Origin: CAVQBJ01 sp963819075
GTDB lineage: Bacteria > Actinomycetota > Thermoleophilia > Solirubrobacterales > Solirubrobacteraceae
NCBI GenBank assembly: GCA_963819075.1
Contig: CAWFUP010000005.1
Span: 186,001 to 250,000, forward strand
Direction of reading: 5' to 3'
DNA length: 64,000 bases
In this document: positions 54,270-64,000 of the stretch, piece by piece
How the letters are laid out: every line of letters begins with the position of its first letter
How positions within the stretch are numbered: the stretch's first letter is position 1
Notes under the pieces: generated by a model
The model's input: only the letters and a program-made list of their open reading frames with translations
What the model was told of the DNA's origin: nothing
Database searches by the model: none
Program-made: the position numbers and the translations under genes

Positions 54270-55751
54270 ATGGATGCCGAGCGCTTCGAGGAGCACCTGC
54301 AGCGCCCGCTGGCGCGCGGGCATCGCCCGGCAGGCGGTCATACCGGCGCGGCCGGCGGCGCGGCGTGTGGCGACATCGTGCGCGTCACCGTCGAGGTGGA
54401 CCGGCAGAGTCCGACCGGCGCGATCGCCGATGCCGGCTTCGACGCGAGCGGCTGTGGCGCGGCGGTCGCCGCCGGCAGCGCCGCCGTGGCGCTGGCCCGC
54501 GGGCGCCGACTGCTCGACGTCGCACGCGTCGGAGCGCCCGAGATCGCCGGCGAGCTCGGGGGCCTGAGCGCGGCCAAGCGCCACGCCGCCGAGCTGGCCG
54601 CGGATGCGCTGCACCGCGCGCTCGGCGCCGCGGCACGTCACGACGCCGCGCTCGCCCCGGCGGCGGCTCGCACTGCGGTGGCGATGAGCGGCGGCGTGGA
54701 CAGCGCCGTCGCCGCCCTGCTCGTGGCCGACGACGGCGGCGAGGCCGTCGCGGTGACGCTCGAGCTGTGGGCCGACCCGGCCAACGACGCCGAGCGCAGC
54801 TGCTGCTCGGCCGCGGCGGTGCGCGGCGCGCGCGCGGTCGCCCATGGGCTCGGCCTGGCGCACCTGTCGATCGATCTGCGGGCGGAGTTCGCGGCCGGCG
54901 TCGTGCGGCCGTGGCTCGAAGACCACGCGGCGGGCCTGACCCCCAACCCGTGCGTGCGCTGCAACGGGCAGGTGCGCCTCGACGCGATGCTCGAGCTCGC
55001 ATCGCGACTGGGAGCGCCGTGGTTGGCCACCGGACACTACGCCCGCGTCAGCGACGACGCGCCGCCGCTGCTGCGCCTTGCCGCCGACGCGGCGAAGGAC
55101 CAGACGTACATGCTGGCCGGACTGTCCCCGCAGTCGCTCGGGCGCCTTCGCTTCCCGCTCGGCGAGCTGACCAAGCCGCAGGTCCGAGAGCTGGCGGCGG
55201 CGCGCGGGCTGCCGGTGGCCGACAAGCGCGACTCGCAGGACCTGTGCTTCCTGGCCGGCGTGGGCCGGGAGGCGTTCCTGGCGCGTCATGGCGGGCTTGG
55301 CGAGCGGACGGGACCGATCCTCGGCGAGGATGGACGCACGATCGGCGAGCACCGCGGTCACCATCGATACACGGTCGGCCAGCGGCGCGGGCTGGGGGTG
55401 GGGGGTGGAGAGCCCTTATACGTGCTCGCCACCGATGCCGCGCGAAACGCCGTGACGGTGGGGCCGCGGGAGCGCCTCGCCACGGCGCGGGTGCTGCTGC
55501 GCGACGCGACGCTGCACCGCGATAGCGCCAACGTCGATCGCGTGCGCTTGCGCTACCGTCACCGCGCCCTCGCCGGACGGCTTGCCGAGCCGGCCAGAGC
55601 CGGCCGCCACGCGCGCCTGGCCGTCGCGCTCGACGAGCCGATGGAGGGCGTCGCGCCGGGACAGCTGGCCTGTCTGATGGCGGGCGACCTGATCGTCGGG
55701 CACGGCACGATCGCGGCATGGCCGCGGGGCGGTCCGGGCGCGCGGTCCTGA
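54270..55751 (+). CDS. mnmA: tRNA 2-thiouridylase MnmA with N-terminal NifU/IscU-like domain
   Basis: A 493-residue fusion. Residues 1-130 resemble an IscU/NifU scaffold: CGDIVRVTVEVD with Cys33, FDASGCGAAVAAGSAAVAL with Cys62, and SAAKRHAAELA with His105; the third scaffold Cys is replaced by Ala106. The rest is MnmA: P-loop AMSGGVDSAVAALL (SGGVDS at 140-145), nucleophile Cys231 in NPCVRCNGQV, ATGHYARV, KDQTYMLAGLS and Cys326 in DSQDLCFLAG. MnmA thiolates U34 of tRNA-Lys/Glu/Gln. The front domain may take up sulfur or an Fe-S cluster; this is inference. Confidence 0.9.
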   Translation: MDAERFEEHLQRPLARGHRPAGGHTGAAGGAACGDIVRVTVEVDRQSPTGAIADAGFDASGCGAAVAAGSAAVALARGRRLLDVARVGAPEIAGELGGLSAAKRHAAELAADALHRALGAAARHDAALAPAAARTAVAMSGGVDSAVAALLVADDGGEAVAVTLELWADPANDAERSCCSAAAVRGARAVAHGLGLAHLSIDLRAEFAAGVVRPWLEDHAAGLTPNPCVRCNGQVRLDAMLELASRLGAPWLATGHYARVSDDAPPLLRLAADAAKDQTYMLAGLSPQSLGRLRFPLGELTKPQVRELAAARGLPVADKRDSQDLCFLAGVGREAFLARHGGLGERTGPILGEDGRTIGEHRGHHRYTVGQRRGLGVGGGEPLYVLATDAARNAVTVGPRERLATARVLLRDATLHRDSANVDRVRLRYRHRALAGRLAEPARAGRHARLAVALDEPMEGVAPGQLACLMAGDLIVGHGTIAAWPRGGPGARS

Positions 55752-55899
55752 CGGCGGGCCGCGGCCGTGGTTGCGCCGCGCGGGTCAGCGGACTGGTGCG
55801 AGTGTGCCGCACGTTGCGCTGGGCGCGCGCAATCGAGCACGCCTCGCCTCGCCGGCCACCACCGGCGTGCCCAACCCGCACGCCCTAAGATCACCCGTC

Positions 55900-58569
55900 G
55901 TGACGTCCGACGAGATTCGCGAGACCTATCTGCGCTTCTTCGAGGAGCGCGGCCACGTGCGGCTGCCCTCGGCGCCGCTCGTGCCGCCGCCCAGCGATCG
56001 GTCGGTGCTGTTCACGGTCGCCGGCATGCTGCCGCTCAAGCCGTACTTCCTCGGACTCCAGACGCCGCCGAGCCCGCGTCTGACCTCTTGCCAGAAGGTG
56101 TTCCGCACCGTCGATATCGACCAGGTGGGCATGACGAGCCGCCACCTGACGATCTTCGAGATGCTCGGGAACTTCTCCGTCGGGGACTACTTCAAGGCGG
56201 GCGCGGTCGAGTACGCCTGGCAGCTCTCACAGGAAGGCTTCGGACTCTCGCCCGAGGACATCTGGGTCACCGTGTTCGAGGGCGACGACGAGCTCGGCAT
56301 CGGGCCCGACGAGGAGGCGATCGAGGCGTGGCTGTCCGTCGGCATGCCCCGCGAGCGGATCGTCGCGTGCCCGCGCTCGGAGAACTTCTGGCAGGCCGGG
56401 CCGACCGGCCCGTGCGGCCCGTGCTCGGAGCTGTACTTCGATCGCGGCCTGGAGTTCGGCGCGGCCGAGGATCTGCCGGGCGGGGACAACGAACGCTTCC
56501 TGGAGTACTGGAACCTCGTGTTCATGCAGTTCAACCAGGACCCGATCAATCACCTCGAGCCGCTGCCGGCCAAGAACATCGACACCGGCCTCGGGCTCAA
56601 CCGGCTGGCGGCGGTGTTGCAAGGCGTGCCGTCCGTGTTCGAGACCGACCAGTTCCGTCCGCTCATCGAGCTCGGCGAGCAGCTGTCGGGGCGCCGCTAC
56701 GGCGAGGACTTCGCGACCGACCGCGCCCTGCGGATCCTTGCCGACCACTCGCGCGGCGCCTCGTTTCTCGTCGCTGACGGCGTCGTGCCGTCGAACGAGG
56801 AGCGCGGCTACGTACTGCGCCGGATCATGCGCCGCGCCATCCAGCAGGGACGATCGCTCGGGCTGGCGCCGGGGTTCCTCCCGCGCTACGCCGCTGTGGT
56901 CGAAGCGATCATGGGCGGCGCCTATCCCGAGCTGCACGAGCAGCGCGACCCGATCCGCAAGTGGTTGGCGACCGAGGAGGAGAGCTTCGGTCGCACGCTC
57001 GAGCAGGGAACCCGCCAGCTCGGCGAGCTCATCGAGCGCGCCCAAGCCGCGGGCGCGACGCAGGTGAGCGCGCACGACGCCTTCACGCTGCATGACACCT
57101 ACGGCTTCCCGTTCGACCTGACCAAGGAGCTGCTCGCCGAACACGGGCTCGAGGTGCAGGAGGCCGGCTTCTCCGAGCTGATGGAGGAGCAGCGCGCCCG
57201 CGCCCGCGCCGCCGGATCCTCGGGCGCCGGAGCGCCGGCGGACACCCGTGAGCGGGTGCGCGAGTTCGCCGAGCACGCCGAGCCCACGACGTTCACCGGC
57301 TATGAGACCGAGAGTCAGGCGACCACGGTCGGCGCGGTCGAGCCGCTCGTCGTCGAGGGCGCCGGGGCGGGTGACCCATCGCGGGTGCTCGTCAAGTTGA
57401 GCGAGTCACCGTTCTACGCCGCCGGGGGCGGTCAGGTCTCCGACGTCGGCACGATCGAGTGCGAGCACGGTGACTGTGAGGCGCTCGTGGCCGGCGTCCA
57501 CCGCCTCGGCGACGACCAGGCGCTCGAGGTCGTCGTCGAGCGGGGCGAGCTGCTGCCCGGCGAGCGCGTCGTGGCGCGGGTTGATCACGCCGCGCGGCAC
57601 GCGACCGAGGCCAACCACACGGCGACGCACCTGCTGCACGCGGCCCTGCGTCAACGCCTCGGCACGCACGTGCGTCAGGCCGGCTCCTACGTGGGGCCCG
57701 ACAAGCTGCGTTTCGACTTCAGCCACGGCGAGGCGCTCAGCCCCGAGGAGCTCCGCGACGTCGAGGACCAGGTCAACGAATGGATCCTGCGCAACGACCC
57801 GGTCCGCCCGATCTCGACGACGCTCGAGGAGGCCAAGCGCCTTGGGGCGATGGCGCTCTTCGGGGAGAAGTACGGCGACGAGGTGCGCATGGTGCAGATC
57901 GGCGACGGCCATTACTCGCGCGAGTTGTGCGGCGGCACGCACGTCTCCTCGACGGCCGAGATCGGCCTGCTGCGCGTGCTGAGCGAGACCTCGAGCGCGG
58001 CGAACGTCCGCCGCATCGAGGCCGTCACCGGGCCCGCCGGGGTCGGGCTGCTGCGCCATCACGACGACCTGCTGCGCGAGGTCAGCGAGGCGCTGCGCGC
58101 GAAGCCCGAGCAGGCGCCCGAGGTGGCCCGCGAGCACGAGCGCGAGCGGCGCGAGCTCGAGCGGCGCCTGCGTACGGCGGCGGCCAGCGCCAACGGCGTC
58201 GACCCGGCGGCGCTCGCCGCCCAGGCGCACGATGTCGGCGGGGTGCCGGTGCTCGTCGCTACCGTCGACGTGTCCGACGCCAAGGCGCTGCTCGACCTCG
58301 CCGATCGGGTAAAGGGCCAGCTCGGCGACGGAGTCATCGTGCTCGGCACGGCGTCCGACGGCCGTGTGCACCTCGTTGCCAGCGTCGCCCCAGGAATCGT
58401 GCAGCGCGGCGTCCGCGCCGGAGCGATCGTCAAGCTCGCGGCCGAGATCACCGGCGGTGGGGGAGGCGGCCGCGACACGATGGCCCAGGCCGGCGGCCGT
58501 GACCCGTCACGACTCGACGAGGCGATCGCGGCCGCTCGAGACGCCGTCACCGATCAGCTCGGCGGCTGA
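55900..58569 (+). CDS. alaS: Alanyl-tRNA synthetase
   Basis: An 889-residue class II synthetase from GTG 55900; the longer frame from 55771 adds residues unlike the family. The catalytic domain starts with IRETYLRFFEERGH and contains QKVFRTVDIDQVG and GPTGPCGPCSELYFD. The editing domain has the zinc-binding HTATHLLHAALR and LCGGTHVSSTAEIG. The C-Ala domain ends with GGGGGGRDTMAQAGG. Full length for the family. Followed 21 bp later by ruvX, a common pairing. Confidence 0.96.
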   Translation: MTSDEIRETYLRFFEERGHVRLPSAPLVPPPSDRSVLFTVAGMLPLKPYFLGLQTPPSPRLTSCQKVFRTVDIDQVGMTSRHLTIFEMLGNFSVGDYFKAGAVEYAWQLSQEGFGLSPEDIWVTVFEGDDELGIGPDEEAIEAWLSVGMPRERIVACPRSENFWQAGPTGPCGPCSELYFDRGLEFGAAEDLPGGDNERFLEYWNLVFMQFNQDPINHLEPLPAKNIDTGLGLNRLAAVLQGVPSVFETDQFRPLIELGEQLSGRRYGEDFATDRALRILADHSRGASFLVADGVVPSNEERGYVLRRIMRRAIQQGRSLGLAPGFLPRYAAVVEAIMGGAYPELHEQRDPIRKWLATEEESFGRTLEQGTRQLGELIERAQAAGATQVSAHDAFTLHDTYGFPFDLTKELLAEHGLEVQEAGFSELMEEQRARARAAGSSGAGAPADTRERVREFAEHAEPTTFTGYETESQATTVGAVEPLVVEGAGAGDPSRVLVKLSESPFYAAGGGQVSDVGTIECEHGDCEALVAGVHRLGDDQALEVVVERGELLPGERVVARVDHAARHATEANHTATHLLHAALRQRLGTHVRQAGSYVGPDKLRFDFSHGEALSPEELRDVEDQVNEWILRNDPVRPISTTLEEAKRLGAMALFGEKYGDEVRMVQIGDGHYSRELCGGTHVSSTAEIGLLRVLSETSSAANVRRIEAVTGPAGVGLLRHHDDLLREVSEALRAKPEQAPEVAREHERERRELERRLRTAAASANGVDPAALAAQAHDVGGVPVLVATVDVSDAKALLDLADRVKGQLGDGVIVLGTASDGRVHLVASVAPGIVQRGVRAGAIVKLAAEITGGGGGGRDTMAQAGGRDPSRLDEAIAAARDAVTDQLGG

Positions 58570-58590
58570 TCCGCCGGGGACCGCGAGACC

Positions 58591-59022
58591 ATGCGGGTGC
58601 TGGCGCTCGACTACGGAAGCGCCCGCTGTGGGTGCGCGCTGAGCGATCCGACCGGCACGATCGCCACGCCGATCTCCGCGGTGCCACGGCCGGCCACGCG
58701 CCGCGGCACGACCCGGTTGGTCGAGCTCGTTCGGGACCTGGAGGTCGATCGCGTGGTCGTCGGTCTTCCGCTCTCGCTGTCCGGCGGCGACACCGATCAG
58801 ACGCGGGAGACGCGCGCGTTCGCCGAGCGGCTCGCGGCGCGCCTGGGAGCCCGCGTGCCGGTCGAGCTCTACGACGAGCGCTTCACCACGCGGATGGCGC
58901 AGCGCCTCGGTGACGCCCAGAGCGACGAGGACTCGCGCGCCGCAGCGTACCTGCTCGAGGGCTGGCTGGCCGCGCGGGAGCGGCGTGACGAGGGCGAAGG
59001 CTCTGGCGCGGAGACCGTCTAG
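58591..59022 (+). CDS. ruvX: Holliday junction resolvase-like RuvX (YqgF)
   Basis: A 143-residue RNase H-fold nuclease. Conserved acidic motifs are LALDYGSARCG, VVGLPLSLSGGDT and ELYDERFTTRMAQ, with a fourth Asp in DEDSRAAAYLLEGWL. The family acts in 16S rRNA 5' maturation and perhaps recombination. It lies in the usual alaS-ruvX-mltG order. Confidence 0.93.
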   Translation: MRVLALDYGSARCGCALSDPTGTIATPISAVPRPATRRGTTRLVELVRDLEVDRVVVGLPLSLSGGDTDQTRETRAFAERLAARLGARVPVELYDERFTTRMAQRLGDAQSDEDSRAAAYLLEGWLAARERRDEGEGSGAETV

Positions 59023-59075
59023 GCTGACGCTCTCGCGGTGCGCGCGAACGCGTCGCTGCGCACCTTGTCAGCGAG

Positions 59076-60452
59076 ATGCCTTCGTTCTTCGGTAAATCGA
59101 ACCCCAGTCCGCGAACGGCGGCGGACCGCGAGCGCGAGCGGCTCGAGCGCGACCGTCGCCGCGGTGCGATCACGGGCGACGGCGGCGCGCCTCCCGAGGC
59201 GTTGGACGACATCCGCCCGCCGGGGCCAGCGCGCGTTGATGAGGCCCGGCCGGATGGCCGCGCGAGCGTGCCGGGTCGACACGAGCCGCTGCCCGAGAAT
59301 CCGGACGCGCCGACCCCGACGGCAAGGCGGGCCGGACGCGCGCCGGGGGCCGAGAGCCGTGCGCCGATGCGTGGCGGGTCGATGCCGGTTCGGCGTCGGC
59401 GCATGACGGCCGGCCGCGTCGTCGCTCTGATAGTCGTCGTGTTCGCCCTCGGCGCGGTGTGGTTCGGCATCGAGCTGTTCGAACCGTTCACGGGATCTGG
59501 CCACGGCCGCGTCGTCGTCGACGTGCCCCGGGGGGCGGGGGCCAGTGAGGTCGGGGACCTGCTCGCGAAGCGTGGTGTTGTCGCCTCGGGCTTCTTCTTC
59601 AACCTGTATGCCTCGCTGCAGGGAGACCGCGGCGACCTGCACTCCGGGCAGTACGTGCTGCGCGAGGGGATGAGCTACTCCGCTGCGCTCGCGGTCCTCA
59701 CGCAGCCACCGCCGGCGCCCCCGGTCGTCAACGTCGTCGTCCCCGAGGGGGACTCACGCGTGGAGATCGCAGCCCTGGCGCGCGACGACGGTCTGAGCGG
59801 GAGCTACCTCGCCGCTTCGGTGCGCTCACGGCTGCTGCACCCGGTCCACTACGGGGCGCCGGCGAGCACGCCAAACCTCGAGGGATTCCTGTTCCCGGCG
59901 ACGTACGACCTCGCCGTCGGCGTGAACGTGCGCACGCTCGTCGGCGACCAGCTGATCGCGTTCCAGCAGAACGTCGGTGCCTCCTACCGGCGGGCCGCCC
60001 ACCACCTGCACCTGACGCTCTATCAGCTGCTCATCGTCGCCTCGATGATCGAGCGAGAGGCATACCTACCGGCCGATCGACCCAAGGTCGCCGCCGTCAT
60101 CTACAACCGACTGCGCCTCGCGATGCCGCTCGGCATCGACGCGACCCTGCGCTACGCGCTCAACGACTGGAACGCACCGCTGACCAATTCCCAGCTCGCG
60201 CTCGACTCGCCGTACAACACGCGCCTGCGCATCGGTCTGCCGCCCACCCCGATCGGCAACCCGGGAATGGCCTCGCTCAACGCCGCGGCACACCCGGCGG
60301 CGGCCGCGTACCTGTACTACGTCGACGGGGCCGACGGCTGCGGCGACCTCGTGTTCGCTTCGACCGCCGCCGCGTTCGATCGCGCTGCCGCGGCGTATCA
60401 CGCGGCGCTCGCCGCCAACAACGGGCGCGTTCCCACCTGCCACCACGGGTGA
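59076..60452 (+). CDS. mltG: Endolytic transglycosylase MltG
   Basis: A 458-residue protein with a long charged cytoplasmic N-terminus (1-105), one membrane helix (VVALIVVVFALGAVWFG) and an extracytoplasmic YceG domain. The LysM-like subdomain carries VVVDVPRGAGASEVGDLLAK; the catalytic Glu is in VASMIEREAYLP, followed by VAAVIYNRLRLAMPLGIDAT and SPYNTRLRIGLPPTPIGNPG. MltG cuts nascent peptidoglycan strands to end elongation. The stop overlaps the aroE start. Confidence 0.94.
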   Translation: MPSFFGKSNPSPRTAADRERERLERDRRRGAITGDGGAPPEALDDIRPPGPARVDEARPDGRASVPGRHEPLPENPDAPTPTARRAGRAPGAESRAPMRGGSMPVRRRRMTAGRVVALIVVVFALGAVWFGIELFEPFTGSGHGRVVVDVPRGAGASEVGDLLAKRGVVASGFFFNLYASLQGDRGDLHSGQYVLREGMSYSAALAVLTQPPPAPPVVNVVVPEGDSRVEIAALARDDGLSGSYLAASVRSRLLHPVHYGAPASTPNLEGFLFPATYDLAVGVNVRTLVGDQLIAFQQNVGASYRRAAHHLHLTLYQLLIVASMIEREAYLPADRPKVAAVIYNRLRLAMPLGIDATLRYALNDWNAPLTNSQLALDSPYNTRLRIGLPPTPIGNPGMASLNAAAHPAAAAYLYYVDGADGCGDLVFASTAAAFDRAAAAYHAALAANNGRVPTCHHG

Positions 60453-61255
60453 TGCCGCGTCTCGGAGTTGTCGGCTGGCCGGTCGCCCACAGCCGCTCGC
60501 CGGCGATGCACGCCGCGGCGTTCACCGCGACGGGCCTGGTCGGCTGGCGCTACCAACGCCTGCCCGTGCCGCCGGAGCTGTTCGGTGAAACGGTTCGAGC
60601 GCTCGGCCCGGCCGGGTTCCTCGGCGCGAACGTGACGATCCCGCACAAGGAGGCCGCGCTCGCCCTGGCCGACGCGGCGAGCGACGCCGCCCGCGCGATC
60701 GGTGCGGCCAACACGCTGACCTTCTCGCCCGACGGGTCGGTGCAGGCCGACAACACCGATGCCCCGGGGATCATCAACGCCCTCGGACGCTCGCCGTACG
60801 GCCTCAGCGCGCTCGTGCTCGGCGCCGGCGGCAGCGCGCGGGCGGCGGTGTGGGCCCTGCGATCGGGGGGCGCAAGCGACGTCGCGGTGCTCAACCGCAC
60901 GACCGCGCGGGCCGAGGCGCTCGCAGCCGAGCTCGGCGCCCGCGCGGTCACCGCGCCGGTCGCGGCGGACATCCTGATCAACTGCACATCGGTGGGACTC
61001 GGTCATTCGTCCAGCGCCGTGGACATCCTCAAGGTGATCGGTATGAACCTCGATGACCTCCGTGGATATCTGCATGTGGTTGACCTGGTTTACAGCGACA
61101 GTCCGACGCGACTCGTCGAGCTCGCTCGCGATCTCGGAGCGTCGGTCGTCGACGGTCTCGATGTCCTCGTCGCCCAGGGTGCGCTCAGCTTCGAGCACTG
61201 GACCGGGCGCCCCGCGCCGCTCGACGCGATGCGTCGCGGCGCCATGCACGGCTGA
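60452..61255 (+). CDS. aroE: Shikimate dehydrogenase
   Basis: A 267-residue enzyme reducing 3-dehydroshikimate with NADPH. Substrate-binding motifs are GWPVAHSRSPAMHAAAF, NVTIPHKEAAL with the catalytic Lys, and DNTDAPG; the NADP motif is LGAGGSARAAVWAL and LNRTTARAEAL. ATG 60452 is preferred, overlapping the mltG stop by one base; GTG 60449 is also possible. Other aro genes are not in the window. Confidence 0.94.
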   Translation: MPRLGVVGWPVAHSRSPAMHAAAFTATGLVGWRYQRLPVPPELFGETVRALGPAGFLGANVTIPHKEAALALADAASDAARAIGAANTLTFSPDGSVQADNTDAPGIINALGRSPYGLSALVLGAGGSARAAVWALRSGGASDVAVLNRTTARAEALAAELGARAVTAPVAADILINCTSVGLGHSSSAVDILKVIGMNLDDLRGYLHVVDLVYSDSPTRLVELARDLGASVVDGLDVLVAQGALSFEHWTGRPAPLDAMRRGAMHG

Positions 61256-61269
61256 CGCGGGGGGCCCCG

Positions 61270-63096
<1,827 letters not shown>

Positions 63097-63223
63097 CCGC
63101 GGCGCGTCGAGGACCCGACGATCGTCTGGACCGCCGCGCGACGACCCCCGAGCCGTCGTATCTTCGTCCAACGGGGGGCCATGAACACGGGGACCGCCCC
63201 GCCGAGGGCCGATGCGACGGCAT

Positions 63224-64000
63224 ATGTCGATCGATTTCGCTGACGTTCTCACACAGGTCGTCGAACGCAAGGCGTCGGACCTGCACATCACTCCCGGCGC
63301 GCCGCCGACAATTCGCGTCCGCGGCCGCCTGATGCCCCTCGAGGGCTTCCCCAAGCTCGACCCGTCGATGACGCGGGAGATCGTGTACTCGATCATCGGC
63401 AACGACCAGCGCCAACGCCTGGAGACCGATTGGCAGATCGACTTCGCCTACTCGATCCCCGGCCTCGCTCGCTTCCGCGTCAACGCGTACTTCCAGCGCG
63501 CCTCGATCGGTGCCGCCCTGCGACTGATCCCCGCCGACCTCAAGACGGTCGATCAGCTCGGGCTGCCGCCGGTCGTGCACGAGCTCGCGCGTCGGCCACG
63601 CGGCTTCGTGCTCGTGACCGGGCCGACCGGCTCGGGCAAGTCCACCTCGCTCGCGGCGATGATCGACGAGATCAACGAGACGCGCGACGAGCACATCATG
63701 ACGATCGAGGATCCGATCGAGTTCCTGCACGCTCACAAGCGCTGCCTCGTCAACCAGCGCGAGCTCGGCGCCGACGCGCAGAGCTTCTCACTCGCCCTGA
63801 AGGCCGCGCTGCGCCAGGATCCCGACGTCATCCTCGTCGGCGAGATGCGCGACATCGAGACGATCGGCACCGCCCTGACCGCAGCCGAGACCGGACACCT
63901 CGTGTTCGCCACCTTGCACACCCAGGACACGGCCCAGACGATCGACCGCATCATCGACGCCTTCCCGGCCGGCCAGCAGGACCAGATCCGCGTCCAGCTC
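63224..64000 (+). CDS. pilT: Type IV pilus retraction ATPase PilT, N-terminal part
   Basis: Open to the window end; 259 codons are visible. MSIDFADVLTQVVERKASDL and ITPGAPPTIRVRGRL are the PilT N-terminal PAS-like region; Walker A is TGPTGSGKSTSLAAM (about 133-140), then IMTIEDPIEFLH, ALRQDPDVILVGEMRD and TGHLVFATLHTQDTAQ. The Asp/Gly-rich AIRNLIRE-type tail lies beyond the window. In-frame ATG 63212 is an alternative start with GAGGG upstream. PilT disassembles the pilus and drives twitching. It follows pilB by 127 bp. Confidence 0.93.
   Translation, partial: MSIDFADVLTQVVERKASDLHITPGAPPTIRVRGRLMPLEGFPKLDPSMTREIVYSIIGNDQRQRLETDWQIDFAYSIPGLARFRVNAYFQRASIGAALRLIPADLKTVDQLGLPPVVHELARRPRGFVLVTGPTGSGKSTSLAAMIDEINETRDEHIMTIEDPIEFLHAHKRCLVNQRELGADAQSFSLALKAALRQDPDVILVGEMRDIETIGTALTAAETGHLVFATLHTQDTAQTIDRIIDAFPAGQQDQIRVQL

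Noticed and set aside
55771..55899. Longer N-terminus for alaS
   Set aside because: The extra 43 residues are unlike any alanyl-tRNA synthetase, whose conserved start (IRETYLRFF) follows GTG 55900.

Overview
The window is high-GC actinobacterial DNA. The conserved block at 47.9-64 kb (ftcD-like, MBL hydrolase, hisS, aspS, mnmA, alaS, ruvX, mltG, aroE, pilB, pilT), the many GTG/TTG starts and the 4-bp ATGA/GTGA overlaps suggest a member of the Thermoleophilia, order Solirubrobacterales (Conexibacter/Solirubrobacter-like). This placement is inferred from gene content and order, not from a database search.

Layout. 1-2.8 kb: envelope glycan genes, namely the end of a GT-C mannosyltransferase-like protein, a small membrane protein and a second GT-C glycosyltransferase broken by one extra base. 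2.8-14.9 kb: chromosomal genes including a universal stress protein, a DUF2510 membrane protein, a secreted glutamic (G1) peptidase, a GH79-like lipoprotein, a PAS-GAF-GGDEF-EAL c-di-GMP protein, a run of UBP zinc finger, Dps, sulfite-oxidase-like and FAD reductase genes, an acyltransferase-3 and a polytopic membrane protein. 15.0-16.7 kb: an AbiE-type toxin-antitoxin operon with a palindromic -10 region. 16.9-22.1 kb: a papain-like/PKD secreted protease, an FHA-HTH regulator, a decayed Vgb-like gene and an ABC-2 exporter.

22-46.4 kb is an accessory island holding five insertion sequences and one recombinase-in-trio (RIT) element. They are an IS1182-like element with an in-frame amber codon, a cleanly bounded IS66-like element, an IS1380-like element with a frameshift, and a three-level nest in which IS256 sits inside ritB of a RIT element that itself sits inside orfB of an IS3-family element. 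Removing each insertion with one copy of its target duplication restores ritB and orfB in frame. Between them lie an alpha/beta hydrolase with a divergent TetR regulator and clear operator, small lipoprotein and secreted genes, a three-copy dispersed repeat, and asd. The island ends at a tRNA-Met(CAT) gene with an excisionase-like gene and a possible integrase tail beside its 3' end.

46.4-64 kb returns to core genome: a CAP-domain secreted protein, then a mostly co-directional translation, cell-wall and shikimate block in which mnmA carries an N-terminal NifU/IscU-like domain, and finally the start of a type IV pilus locus (pilB, and pilT cut by the window end). No rRNA genes or CRISPR arrays were seen.
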